Shown in pieces: positions 45,432 to 53,054 of a stretch of DNA of 64,000 bases; positions within the stretch are counted from its first letter, which is position 1, and each line of letters begins with the position of its first letter. The position numbers and the translations under genes are program-made. The stretch is from Tumebacillus amylolyticus. Lineage in GTDB: Bacteria; Bacillota; Bacilli; Tumebacillales; Tumebacillaceae. Below the pieces are notes generated by a model, which worked only from the letters and a program-made list of their open reading frames with translations, was not told the origin of the DNA and made no database searches. The DNA lies in assembly GCF_016722965.1 (NCBI RefSeq), contig NZ_JAEQNB010000001.1, forward strand, positions 434,001-498,000, written 5' to 3'.

Positions 45432-46139
45432 ATGCGGAATAAAAAATTCATCTGGTTCACTTCAGTGGTCGTGGTCCTCTATTTCGCTACGATCAGCGTG
45501 TTCTACCAGCTTCCGTTCAAGACGGGGACGACGGTTTTCCAAGACGTCGACCAATCTCATTGGGCGGCCTACGACATTGAGTACATGTACGACCAGGGCC
45601 TTATGAAGGGCCGTGATGAGACGGTCTTCAACTTCTATCCGGAAGCGGTGATGACGCGCGCCGAGTTGGTGGCGTTGATGCTGCGCGTCGACGGTGCCGA
45701 TCTGGCCAAACTGGACCAGACGGCGACGGTGAAGTACACCGACATCCCGTCCGGGCATTGGTCGATTCCGGTGCTTGCAGAAGCGGAGAAGCGCAACTTG
45801 ATCCCGTTCAAGGATGTGGCACAAGGCAAGTTCCAACCGGACAAGCCGGTCACCCGCGGGGAGTTGTCGCAGGGCGTCGTTCAATCGCTCCACTTGCAGT
45901 ATTCCACCTTGATCGACGGCATACAGCCTGTGAACGACATCGGAGGCAACTTGTACGAGCCAGCGATCTCCACGATGCTTACGAACAAGTATGCCAAAGG
46001 GTACGAAGACAACACCTTCCGCCCGAATGAGAACGCCTCCCGTGCAACGGTGGCGAGTCTTTTTGCAAAGGCATTGCGTGAGAACCGTCCGGAAACCAAG
46101 ACGGACGCCAATGCCAAGAAGAAGGGAGGAAATCAATAA
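45432..46139 (+). CDS. Membrane-anchored SLH-domain protein
   Basis: A 235-residue protein that begins with a basic stretch and one hydrophobic helix (MRNKKFIWFTSVVVVLYFATIS) with no clear cleavage site, so it is probably held in the membrane with the rest outside. Three SLH domains fill nearly all of it, at about 34-88 (with an exact TRAE), 100-152 (TRGE) and 168-215 (SRAT). The short Lys-rich tail ends at the next start (TAATG). SLH without any effector domain, fixed to the membrane and co-encoded with an O-antigen-ligase-like protein and a glycosyltransferase, suggests a tether or acceptor guide for the wall polymer that SLH domains bind. Confidence 0.85.
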   Translation: MRNKKFIWFTSVVVVLYFATISVFYQLPFKTGTTVFQDVDQSHWAAYDIEYMYDQGLMKGRDETVFNFYPEAVMTRAELVALMLRVDGADLAKLDQTATVKYTDIPSGHWSIPVLAEAEKRNLIPFKDVAQGKFQPDKPVTRGELSQGVVQSLHLQYSTLIDGIQPVNDIGGNLYEPAISTMLTNKYAKGYEDNTFRPNENASRATVASLFAKALRENRPETKTDANAKKKGGNQ

Positions 46140-47479
46140 TGGGAGTCGCCTTGCAGAAGTCCCGCACTCGCGACTGGACGTATTATTTGTTGCTCACCCT
46201 CTCCTTCTTCTCGATGGTGAACTACATCCTGCGTGACACGATTGGCCACATTCCGGTCATCGGTTCGCTGGTCCCGGCATGGAAGGAATTGATCATCCTC
46301 CTGCTGTACATCGCGTTTTACATGAAATCCAAAGCAGAGGGCCGCTTCGATTGGAAGTCGTCCCGGATGCACAAACTAATCCTATTCGTCGCGATCGCGG
46401 CGGTGCTCTCGGGGGTCTACAACTGGGTGTTCGACCCGGAGACCTTGCGCATCGCACCGAAGCCGTATACGTGGGTTCCGGTTCATCTGGACCTCTCCAC
46501 GTTTGTAGACGGCATCCGGACGCTGCTCGAAGCCTCGCTGTACTTTTTCGTGCTGAATGCACTGCTTGATGACGAAGACACGATCAAGGATATGATCAAC
46601 GCGATGATCATCGCGGCGTTCCTCGTGGCGTGCTACGGCATCTACCAAAAACTCTCCGGGGTGGAATCGCCGAAGAGTTGGGTGTACTCGGAGCAGGAAT
46701 CCAACATTAAACTGCGCGTCTTCTCCACGATCGGCAACCCGAATGCGCTCGGCGGGTACATGGTGTTGATTACGCCGATTGCGTTGTCGCTGGCGATTCA
46801 CGCCAAGGACTGGCTGAAACGCTCGCTCTACGGCATCGTGGCGTTGTTCCTCATGTACACGATGGTCATGACCTATTCGCGCGGGGCTTGGATCGGGTTT
46901 GTGGCCGGCATGGCGCTCTACACGGTCATCACCCGCAACAAATGGCTGGCGGGGATCGGCATCCTCGGTCTCGTCGCGGCTCCGTTCGTCGCACACGATG
47001 TTGTGTCGCGCTTGACGCTCGCCTTCACACCGGAGTACCTCGCGAAGTCTGCGAACAAAGGCCGTGTGGAATTCTGGGGACGTGCGATCAAGATCTGGCT
47101 GAAAAACCCTGTGTTCGGGACCGGGATCGGAACCGCGGGGGACTCGGTTGCCACCCGTCACAACATGCCGGGGGCGACGTGGATTGACAACCAGTATGTA
47201 AAATTGCTGGCGGAGACGGGCATTGTCGGGTTGCTCACCTACCTCGCGATGCTGTTCGCTCCGGTCATCAACGGGGCGAAGTCGGTGTTCGGTTCCAAGC
47301 AAAAAGGCACGTACTTGTACGCGCTCAATGCCGGGATCACCGCGGCGCTGTTCGGGATGATCGTTGAGAACGTCACGGCAGCCATTATTGAAGACTTGAA
47401 CGTTACCACGCACTTCTGGGTGCTGATTGCGATCCTCTATGTCGGGGTTCGCATGGCGCGCGAGAAGGCAAACGCATAA
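46139..47479 (+). CDS. O-antigen ligase/polymerase-like membrane protein
   Basis: A 446-residue polytopic protein with about 11-12 hydrophobic helices and a large outer loop (about 150-200) before STIGNPNALGGYMV. The Wzy_C/WaaL pattern is visible in MVMTYSRGAWIGFVAG (~240), NKGRVEFWGRAIKIWLKNPVFGTGIGTAG (~301-330) and HNMPGATWIDNQYVKLLAETGIVG (~340-363). Such proteins polymerise or transfer lipid-linked glycans at the outer face. Gram-positive members attach glycans to S-layer or wall polymers. It shares a TAATG junction with the SLH gene and is followed by a glycosyltransferase. The acceptor is not known. Confidence 0.85.
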   Translation: MGVALQKSRTRDWTYYLLLTLSFFSMVNYILRDTIGHIPVIGSLVPAWKELIILLLYIAFYMKSKAEGRFDWKSSRMHKLILFVAIAAVLSGVYNWVFDPETLRIAPKPYTWVPVHLDLSTFVDGIRTLLEASLYFFVLNALLDDEDTIKDMINAMIIAAFLVACYGIYQKLSGVESPKSWVYSEQESNIKLRVFSTIGNPNALGGYMVLITPIALSLAIHAKDWLKRSLYGIVALFLMYTMVMTYSRGAWIGFVAGMALYTVITRNKWLAGIGILGLVAAPFVAHDVVSRLTLAFTPEYLAKSANKGRVEFWGRAIKIWLKNPVFGTGIGTAGDSVATRHNMPGATWIDNQYVKLLAETGIVGLLTYLAMLFAPVINGAKSVFGSKQKGTYLYALNAGITAALFGMIVENVTAAIIEDLNVTTHFWVLIAILYVGVRMAREKANA

Positions 47480-47496
47480 AGGCAGGCGGTAAACCC

Positions 47497-48624
47497 ATGG
47501 TGGAAGCACCCATCCGCGTCCTCTATCTGATCGGAGGCGGCGAGTTCGGCGGGGCGGAACAGCACTTGCTCGGACTCGTCAGCCACTTGGACGCTCATGA
47601 ATTTCATCCGCAGGTCGCCGTCTTTTATGAAGAGGAGTTCTCCGCCAGAGAGCGGGCGCTGGGCATCCCGACGACCGTCCTCAAAAGCGACTCGAAGAAT
47701 CTCGGCGGTTTGAACCCTCTGCGCGACCTGATTCGCGATTGGCGGCCGCACGTCATCCATACGCATGGTGTGCGCGCCAACTTGATTGGACGGCTGGCGA
47801 ACCGGGCCGAGGGCTTTCCTGCGAAATCGGTCACCACGGTTCACAGCATCATGTCGCTCGACTATCCGGTGGCATGGAAGCGCATGATCTTCGGCGCTGC
47901 GGAACAGAAGACGTGGCCCTACGTCGACCACTTCATCGTCGTCTCGGAAGCAATGAAGCGAGACTTGATCAAAGTCGGCATGCCCAAAGACAAGCTGAGC
48001 GTCATCCACAACGCGCTGGAGTTGCCGGAAGAGCCGCAAGAGCATCATCCGGTGACCGACCTGCGCGAGTTGATCGGGGTGGGCGAGGACGTCACCATCG
48101 TCGGCACCGTCGCCCGCTTGCATCCGGTCAAGGGGCATACGTACCTGCTCAAAGCGATTCAGAAGATCGTGCAAGAGCGTCAAGACGTCGTGTTCCCGTG
48201 GTTTGGCGACGGCGACTTGCATGCGGAGTTGGAGCGCGAGGCGAAGGAATTGGGCATCGACTCCTACGTCAAGTTCCTCGGGTTCCGCAAGGATGTGCCC
48301 GATCTCTTGCCGCAGTTGGACGTGTTCGTGTTGCCGTCGCTCTCGGAAGGTTTGAGCGTGGCGATCCTCGAAGCGTTGGCGGTCGGCGTCCCAATGATTG
48401 CGACGGCCGTCGGCGGAACACCGGAAGTGATCACGGACGGTGAGGACGGTTTGTTGGTCCCTTCGGCGAATCCGAACGCACTTGCAGAAGCGGTGTGTCT
48501 CCTCGTCAAGAACACGGAGCTTCGCAGACGTCTCGCCGAGGCGGGTCAAGAGATGGTCTTCCGGCGTTTTGCGATCTCCAGACTGGTCCGCGAGACGACA
48601 GAAGTATACAAGAATCTGCTTTAA
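47497..48624 (+). CDS. Glycosyltransferase family 4
   Basis: A 375-residue cytosolic GT-B enzyme that adds a sugar from a nucleotide donor to a growing glycan, donor unknown. N-terminal domain: LIGGGEFGGAEQHLLGLV near 11-28 and HTHGVRANLIGRLA near 88. C-terminal Glyco_transf_1 domain: VGTVARLHPVKGHTYLLKAI near 204-223 and the EGLSVAILEALAVGVPMIAT segment with the two glutamates of the retaining-enzyme motif. Last gene of the three-gene operon. Ribosome site AGGCAGGCGG, moderate. Confidence 0.92.
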   Translation: MVEAPIRVLYLIGGGEFGGAEQHLLGLVSHLDAHEFHPQVAVFYEEEFSARERALGIPTTVLKSDSKNLGGLNPLRDLIRDWRPHVIHTHGVRANLIGRLANRAEGFPAKSVTTVHSIMSLDYPVAWKRMIFGAAEQKTWPYVDHFIVVSEAMKRDLIKVGMPKDKLSVIHNALELPEEPQEHHPVTDLRELIGVGEDVTIVGTVARLHPVKGHTYLLKAIQKIVQERQDVVFPWFGDGDLHAELEREAKELGIDSYVKFLGFRKDVPDLLPQLDVFVLPSLSEGLSVAILEALAVGVPMIATAVGGTPEVITDGEDGLLVPSANPNALAEAVCLLVKNTELRRRLAEAGQEMVFRRFAISRLVRETTEVYKNLL

Positions 48625-48643
48625 GTTTTCGACAAACGGAATG

Positions 48644-48682
48644 AAGCAGCCCCTGCTCACATAGGTTGAGTAGGGGCTTTTT
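48644..48682 (+). terminator. Rho-independent terminator of the operon
   Basis: AGCCCCTGCTCA / TGAGTAGGGGCT around CATAGGT, then TTTTT. Confidence 0.92.
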
Positions 48683-48703
48683 CATACCCATGGAAAAAAG
48701 TAG

Positions 48704-48733
48704 TTGTCAAAAAGATGAGTCCTGCTCTACAAT
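48704..48733 (+). promoter_or_regulatory. S-layer gene promoter 1
   Basis: TTGTCA (48704-48709), an 18-bp spacer and TACAAT (48728-48733), about 430 bp before the S-layer start. Confidence 0.6.
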
Positions 48734-48865
48734 CTATAATTGATCGCTCTGTAAAGTCGGGCGGGACGCCTATAGCGGCTGCGCGTGAAGACTGTCGAAT
48801 ATTCTGTATGTTTCAAATTGGTCACACTTACAGAATCTAGTGGGCTACTTTTTGTCTCCTAGCTA

Positions 48866-48894
48866 GTGACAAACTTTTCGCAGTTTGCTATAGT
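48866..48894 (+). promoter_or_regulatory. S-layer gene promoter 2
   Basis: GTGACA (48866-48871), a 17-bp spacer and TATAGT (48889-48894) with TG one base before it (extended -10). It would give a ~260-base leader. Confidence 0.7.
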
Positions 48895-49160
48895 ACAGAC
48901 ATAGGCTCGAGCCCTTGAGAAACTCAACCGCCGTGAAGCTGTCATGAGAGCTTCGCCGGGGAGTGGTCTTGGCGCCACCAAGACCACAAACTGCTAGCCA
49001 GCCTGTCGCATCGAGCCGATTCGACAGGAGCATATATCCTCAAGGGTCTATACAATTTTTCTTTAAGAGGGTCTCGACGGTGTACGCCGAACTTTCTGAA
49101 CTGTTGCAGAGGTTCGAATCGACAGTGATCAAGACTCGCAATCAGAAGGAGGAAGACTCT
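48895..49160 (+). ncRNA. Structured 5' leader of the S-layer mRNA
   Basis: This ~260-base stretch has no real gene. It can form three hairpins: GAAGCT / AGCTTC near 48935-48955; a perfect 10-bp stem GTGGTCTTGG / CCAAGACCAC (48963-48987) with a five-base loop; and CCTGTCG / CGACAGG (49002-49028). The strong ribosome site AGAAGGAGGA ends the leader. Long, folded leaders that stabilise the message are known for S-layer genes of Bacillales. The frame is open from 48963, but the earlier start codons lack ribosome sites and precede the signal peptide. Confidence 0.65.
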
Positions 49161-52100
49161 GTGACTAAAAGCAAGAAGCTCACCGCAACTGTAGCTGCAT
49201 CCGCAGTTGCATCCGCACTCGTAGCACCGGCAGCATTCGCTGGTACCAACTTCTCCGACATCGACGGTTCTTTCGCGAAAGACGCGATCATCCAACTCGC
49301 TGATGCTGGTATCCTCAATGGTGTAGGCGGCGGCCAATTCAACCCGACCGGCCTGATCGAGCGCCAAGACTTCGCGATCGTTCTCGCAAAAGCTCTGAAA
49401 CTCGACACCTCGGCTGCTCCGGCAACCGCAACCTTCTCCGACATCCCGGCTGACCACTACGCGTACGCAGCTGTTGAAGCTTGCGTAAAAGCTGGTCTGA
49501 TCAAAGGTCAAGGCAACGGCACCTTCGGCGAAGGCGCTAACCTGACCCGCGAAGACATGGCTGTATTCTTCGGCCGCGCTCTCAACCTGGTTGCTGGTTC
49601 CGACGTTGTTACCGGTCAAGCTTCCAAGCTGAACTTCTCTGATGCTGCTTCCATCTCCGACTACGCGAAAGACGCAGTAGGCGCAGCATTCGACCTTGGT
49701 TACATCTCCGGCTCTAACGGCGCTTTCGATCCGAAAGGCACCGCTACCCGTGAGCAAGTTGCTTCCTTGGCTACCCGCTGGATGACTGCAGCTGACAAAG
49801 TTGCAAACAACGTCTTCGCTGGCGTAACCTACACCGACGCTAACACCCTGACGATCAACTTCTCCAAAGAAGTTGCTGACATCAAGGCTGCTGACGTTAC
49901 GGTCGCTTCCAAAGCTGACGGCAAAGCAGTTGCAGTTTCCGCTGTAACCCTGTCCGCTGACAAGAAGTCCGCTACCGTTAAAACCGACGCTCTTGCTGGT
50001 GCAACCACCTACTCCGTAACCTTCGGCGGCAAAACCGTAGAAGTGACCACCCCGGACAAACTGGATGCTACCGTAGCAGCTGCTGGCGCTAAGAAGATCT
50101 CCGTGACCTTCAACTCCGCAGTTGACACCACCAAAGCTTCCTTCTCCGTTAAGAAAGGCTCCATCGCAATCAACGTTGCTTCGGTTGCTTTCGATGACGC
50201 TAAGAAAGTTGCAACCTTGACCCTGTCTTCCAACCTGACCGCTGGCGACTACACCGTAGCTGCAAACGGCCTGGCGAACGCAGTTTCCAAGACCTTCACC
50301 GCTGAAGATCAAAAAGTTGCAAAAGTCGACATCAACGACAATGCAATCTTGACCGGCGTTCCGGCTGATGCAAGCAAAGTTGTAAACGTTGCTTACACCG
50401 TTTCTAACCAATACGGCGAAGATGTAACCACCACCCTCGGCACCGGCGTGAAGTTCACCGTTGGTAACGGTACTGGTGCAGATACCGATAGCGATGGCGC
50501 TTACACCGTCACCTCGCTGACCGATGCTGGTTACAAAGTCGGCGACAAAATTACCATCGCTGTACTTGATCCGACCACCGGTACCTTTGTTTCGAAGGCA
50601 GTAACTGTATCTGACAAGTCTTCCGTAAGCGAAGTTACGATCTCTGACCTGTTCAACACGAACGCGAAGACCCTGAGCGCAGCTACCAACCTGGCAACCG
50701 ATGAGTTCGACCTCGTCGTATCTGCGAAGGACCAATACGGCAACGCTGTTGCTGCAGGCAAGATCGCAAACGACGTTCTTGTTACCGTATCCGACTCTTC
50801 CATCGTTACCATCGGTGCTTTCAAAGACATCACCTTGGCTGATGGTACCAAAGCAGTTGGTCTCCAACTGATGAACGGTAACGGTGCACTTACCGCTCGC
50901 GCTGGTGCAGCTAAAGTCACCATCGTATCCCGCACCACCGGCAAATTGGCTTCCTACGATGTAAACGTTAAGGAAACCGTTGCTGTTGATACCCTCTCCA
51001 TGACCGCTCCGGACTTGGCTGTTGCTGGTGAAACGGTAACCATCCCGTACACCGCTGTTGACCAATTCGGTGCAGAAACCACCGATGTTAACGTCCTTCA
51101 AAACGGCGTTACCTTCACCTCTACCGTTGGTACGGTTGCTTTCGTTCCGAACTATGTTACCGGTAAAGCTGAACTGAAGTTGACCCTGCCGGCTGATGCA
51201 AATGCAGGCCACGCTGTAATCTCCGCGATCACTTCGAAAGCGAAGAGCGCATTCGTTAACGTAGCGTACCAAAAAACCGCTGTTCCGACCGTTATCACGG
51301 GTCTGAAAAACATCAACACCAACTTTGCAAAAGACGGCGCTTCCAAACTGACCTTGGATAACGTTGTACTTGCTGACCAGTACGGTCGCACCTACGACAA
51401 CTCCAAGTTGGCTGCGCAACTCGGTGCTGCTGAAGGCAACTACCAACTGAAGATCGAATCCTCGGATTCTGCTAAAGTTGATGGCGCGACCACCTTCACC
51501 TCGGGTATTGATTTCACCACCTTCCACGGTCTGGTAAAAGGTTCTTCGACCCTTACCTTCACCCTGCTCAAAGTTACCGGCGGTGTAGCTGCTCCGGTAG
51601 CTAACTCCGGCTTCACCTCCACTTCCACCGTCGTGGAAAAAGCAGACATCAAATCTTACGAGCTGGCTGACTTCTCCAAGCTGCTCGCAAACGATGCTCC
51701 TCACGATGTAGCAGTTAAGGTATCCGGCGTACTGGCTGATGGTTCCAAGGTTGTAGTTCCGAGCTCTTACTACACCGTTCGCACCAACGATGCTGGCACC
51801 GCTTACACGGATGCTGACACCAACACGATTCACTCCGATGGCACGGTTGTTGACGCTACCACCAAGGAAGGTACTGTTCCGGTTATCGTAACCGTAGAAG
51901 GCGCAACCGGCCCGCAGACCATCGTGAAAAACCTTGTTGTCTCCACGGCTCCGGCTGTCGCTAACACGCTGTCCTTGACCGACGATGTAATGGTATCTGA
52001 CGGCGTTGCAACCGTTAGCTACGCAGCTATCTATGATGCTGTGGCTACTAAGACCACTAAAGCTCTCGTAGATACCTTCGTAAACGCAGCAGTAGACGTT

Positions 52101-52292
52101 GTTGACCAATACGGCATCGACATCTCCGCTAACAACACCTTCACTACCCAAAACGTACTGGTAACCAACATCGTTAACTCTGCTGGTGTTGCTCATACCA
52201 TTGATACGATCGCTGCTGGCGATACCTTCAACGTAACGGCTATCACCAACAACGGCAAAATCATCACCTTCAAAGTTATCGTTAAAGCTTAA
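49161..52292 (+). CDS. S-layer protein with three SLH domains
   Basis: Main S-layer candidate, 1043 residues. The GTG at 49161 follows AAGGAGGA and begins a textbook signal peptide, MTKSKKLTATVAASAVASAL then VAPAAFA, cleaved near residue 27. SLH domains are at about 30-77, 90-140 and 152-205, with TRAE variants ERQD, TRED and TREQ. The rest is beta-rich, Ala-, Thr-, Val- and Lys-rich and low in aromatic residues, with Ig-like segments such as AVDQYGEDV..VVTVSDSS and AVDQFGAETTDV. Only one cysteine is seen (EACVKAG). Codon use shifts to GCT, GTT and ACC compared with neighbours, as expected for a very highly expressed gene. Two promoters and a long leader fit this. Confidence 0.93.
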   Translation: MTKSKKLTATVAASAVASALVAPAAFAGTNFSDIDGSFAKDAIIQLADAGILNGVGGGQFNPTGLIERQDFAIVLAKALKLDTSAAPATATFSDIPADHYAYAAVEACVKAGLIKGQGNGTFGEGANLTREDMAVFFGRALNLVAGSDVVTGQASKLNFSDAASISDYAKDAVGAAFDLGYISGSNGAFDPKGTATREQVASLATRWMTAADKVANNVFAGVTYTDANTLTINFSKEVADIKAADVTVASKADGKAVAVSAVTLSADKKSATVKTDALAGATTYSVTFGGKTVEVTTPDKLDATVAAAGAKKISVTFNSAVDTTKASFSVKKGSIAINVASVAFDDAKKVATLTLSSNLTAGDYTVAANGLANAVSKTFTAEDQKVAKVDINDNAILTGVPADASKVVNVAYTVSNQYGEDVTTTLGTGVKFTVGNGTGADTDSDGAYTVTSLTDAGYKVGDKITIAVLDPTTGTFVSKAVTVSDKSSVSEVTISDLFNTNAKTLSAATNLATDEFDLVVSAKDQYGNAVAAGKIANDVLVTVSDSSIVTIGAFKDITLADGTKAVGLQLMNGNGALTARAGAAKVTIVSRTTGKLASYDVNVKETVAVDTLSMTAPDLAVAGETVTIPYTAVDQFGAETTDVNVLQNGVTFTSTVGTVAFVPNYVTGKAELKLTLPADANAGHAVISAITSKAKSAFVNVAYQKTAVPTVITGLKNINTNFAKDGASKLTLDNVVLADQYGRTYDNSKLAAQLGAAEGNYQLKIESSDSAKVDGATTFTSGIDFTTFHGLVKGSSTLTFTLLKVTGGVAAPVANSGFTSTSTVVEKADIKSYELADFSKLLANDAPHDVAVKVSGVLADGSKVVVPSSYYTVRTNDAGTAYTDADTNTIHSDGTVVDATTKEGTVPVIVTVEGATGPQTIVKNLVVSTAPAVANTLSLTDDVMVSDGVATVSYAAIYDAVATKTTKALVDTFVNAAVDVVDQYGIDISANNTFTTQNVLVTNIVNSAGVAHTIDTIAAGDTFNVTAITNNGKIITFKVIVKA

Positions 52293-52306
52293 TTACGATA
52301 ATCCGA

Positions 52307-52337
52307 GAAAGGAGTCCCTTCGGGGGCTCCTTTTTTG
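52307..52337 (+). terminator. Rho-independent terminator of the S-layer gene
   Basis: AAAGGAGTCCC / GGGGCTCCTTT with a stable TTCG tetraloop, then T-run. Confidence 0.93.
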
Positions 52338-52341
52338 CGTT

Positions 52342-52371
52342 TTGCTAAGTTTGTGCGGCCTGCGGTATACT
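52342..52371 (+). promoter_or_regulatory. Promoter of the SLAP-domain gene
   Basis: TTGCTA (52342-52347), an 18-bp spacer and TATACT (52366-52371), directly after the S-layer terminator. Confidence 0.55.
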
Positions 52372-52395
52372 CTTCTGAGAAGGAGGTGTATCGGT

Positions 52396-52908
52396 GTGAG
52401 TGGTTTTTTCAGTCGTTTGTTCGGACGTAAGCCGGTGACCGCAGTTGAGGAGCAAGAACCTGTGCGTGAGGAACTTGATGAGAGATCGATCCCGACTACT
52501 GCAACGGTGCTCAACCAAGTGTTCTTGGACGTAACGCAGAAACAGAAGGGCGAGTACAGCATTTTAGAGATCCAGCAATTTGAGCAGTTCTTGGCCAAAT
52601 GCCCTCCGCTCTTGATCGGACAGTTCGATTTCCAAGCGTATGAAGCAGGTCCGCACCACGGTGGGTGGTTTGCTCACGTTTTCATCCGCAATGCCGTGTC
52701 TGTCGGCGATAATTTGAGTTTGCAAGTGATCCCGCTCTCTCTCTATGATGCACTCGGAGAGAAGCTTGCCTCGCATCTGTTCGAACTGGACATGCAACCG
52801 ATTAAGTTCGGGGAAGCGAGACTCCACACATTCTACTGGCCGGGCGAAACGTCGCTCAAGCCGTCGGCGCTCGCAGACCTGACCACCTTCCGCGTGGACA
52901 TGGTCTAA
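52396..52908 (+). CDS. SLAP-domain protein (S-layer-associated)
   Basis: A 170-residue protein without signal peptide or membrane helix. GTG start with AGGAGG nine bases upstream. The N-terminal ~45 residues are basic then acidic (FFSRLFGRKP, then VEEQEPVREELDE). The rest matches the pattern of the SLAP domain of S-layer assembly proteins: GQFDFQAYEAGPHHGGWFAHVFIRNAVSVGDNL, PLSLYDALGEKLASHLFELD, and a final strand. SLAP proteins occur with accessory SecA/S-layer loci in Bacillus; no secA2 is seen here. The place right behind the S-layer gene supports a role in its synthesis, export or control. Family call by pattern only. Confidence 0.6.
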   Translation: MSGFFSRLFGRKPVTAVEEQEPVREELDERSIPTTATVLNQVFLDVTQKQKGEYSILEIQQFEQFLAKCPPLLIGQFDFQAYEAGPHHGGWFAHVFIRNAVSVGDNLSLQVIPLSLYDALGEKLASHLFELDMQPIKFGEARLHTFYWPGETSLKPSALADLTTFRVDMV

Positions 52909-52913
52909 GACAT

Positions 52914-52952
52914 CAAAAAGCCTTCCCACCAAGCAGGTGGGGAGGCTTTTTG
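52914..52952 (+). terminator. Rho-independent terminator
   Basis: AAAAAGCCTTCCCACC / GGTGGGGAGGCTTTTT around AAGCA. Confidence 0.92.
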
Positions 52953-53054
52953 CGTTGGTATAGATACTTGGCAAAGGAATAGATATAGGTGACGACGAAA
53001 AGGGTTGAATAGCACAACCCAGTAGATCGGTGAAGGAATCAGGAGGGGTTTCGT

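Noticed and set aside
48963-49160. N-terminal extension of the S-layer protein
   Set aside because: The frame is open, but the earlier starts have no ribosome site and would bury the signal peptide; the stretch is better explained as a structured leader.
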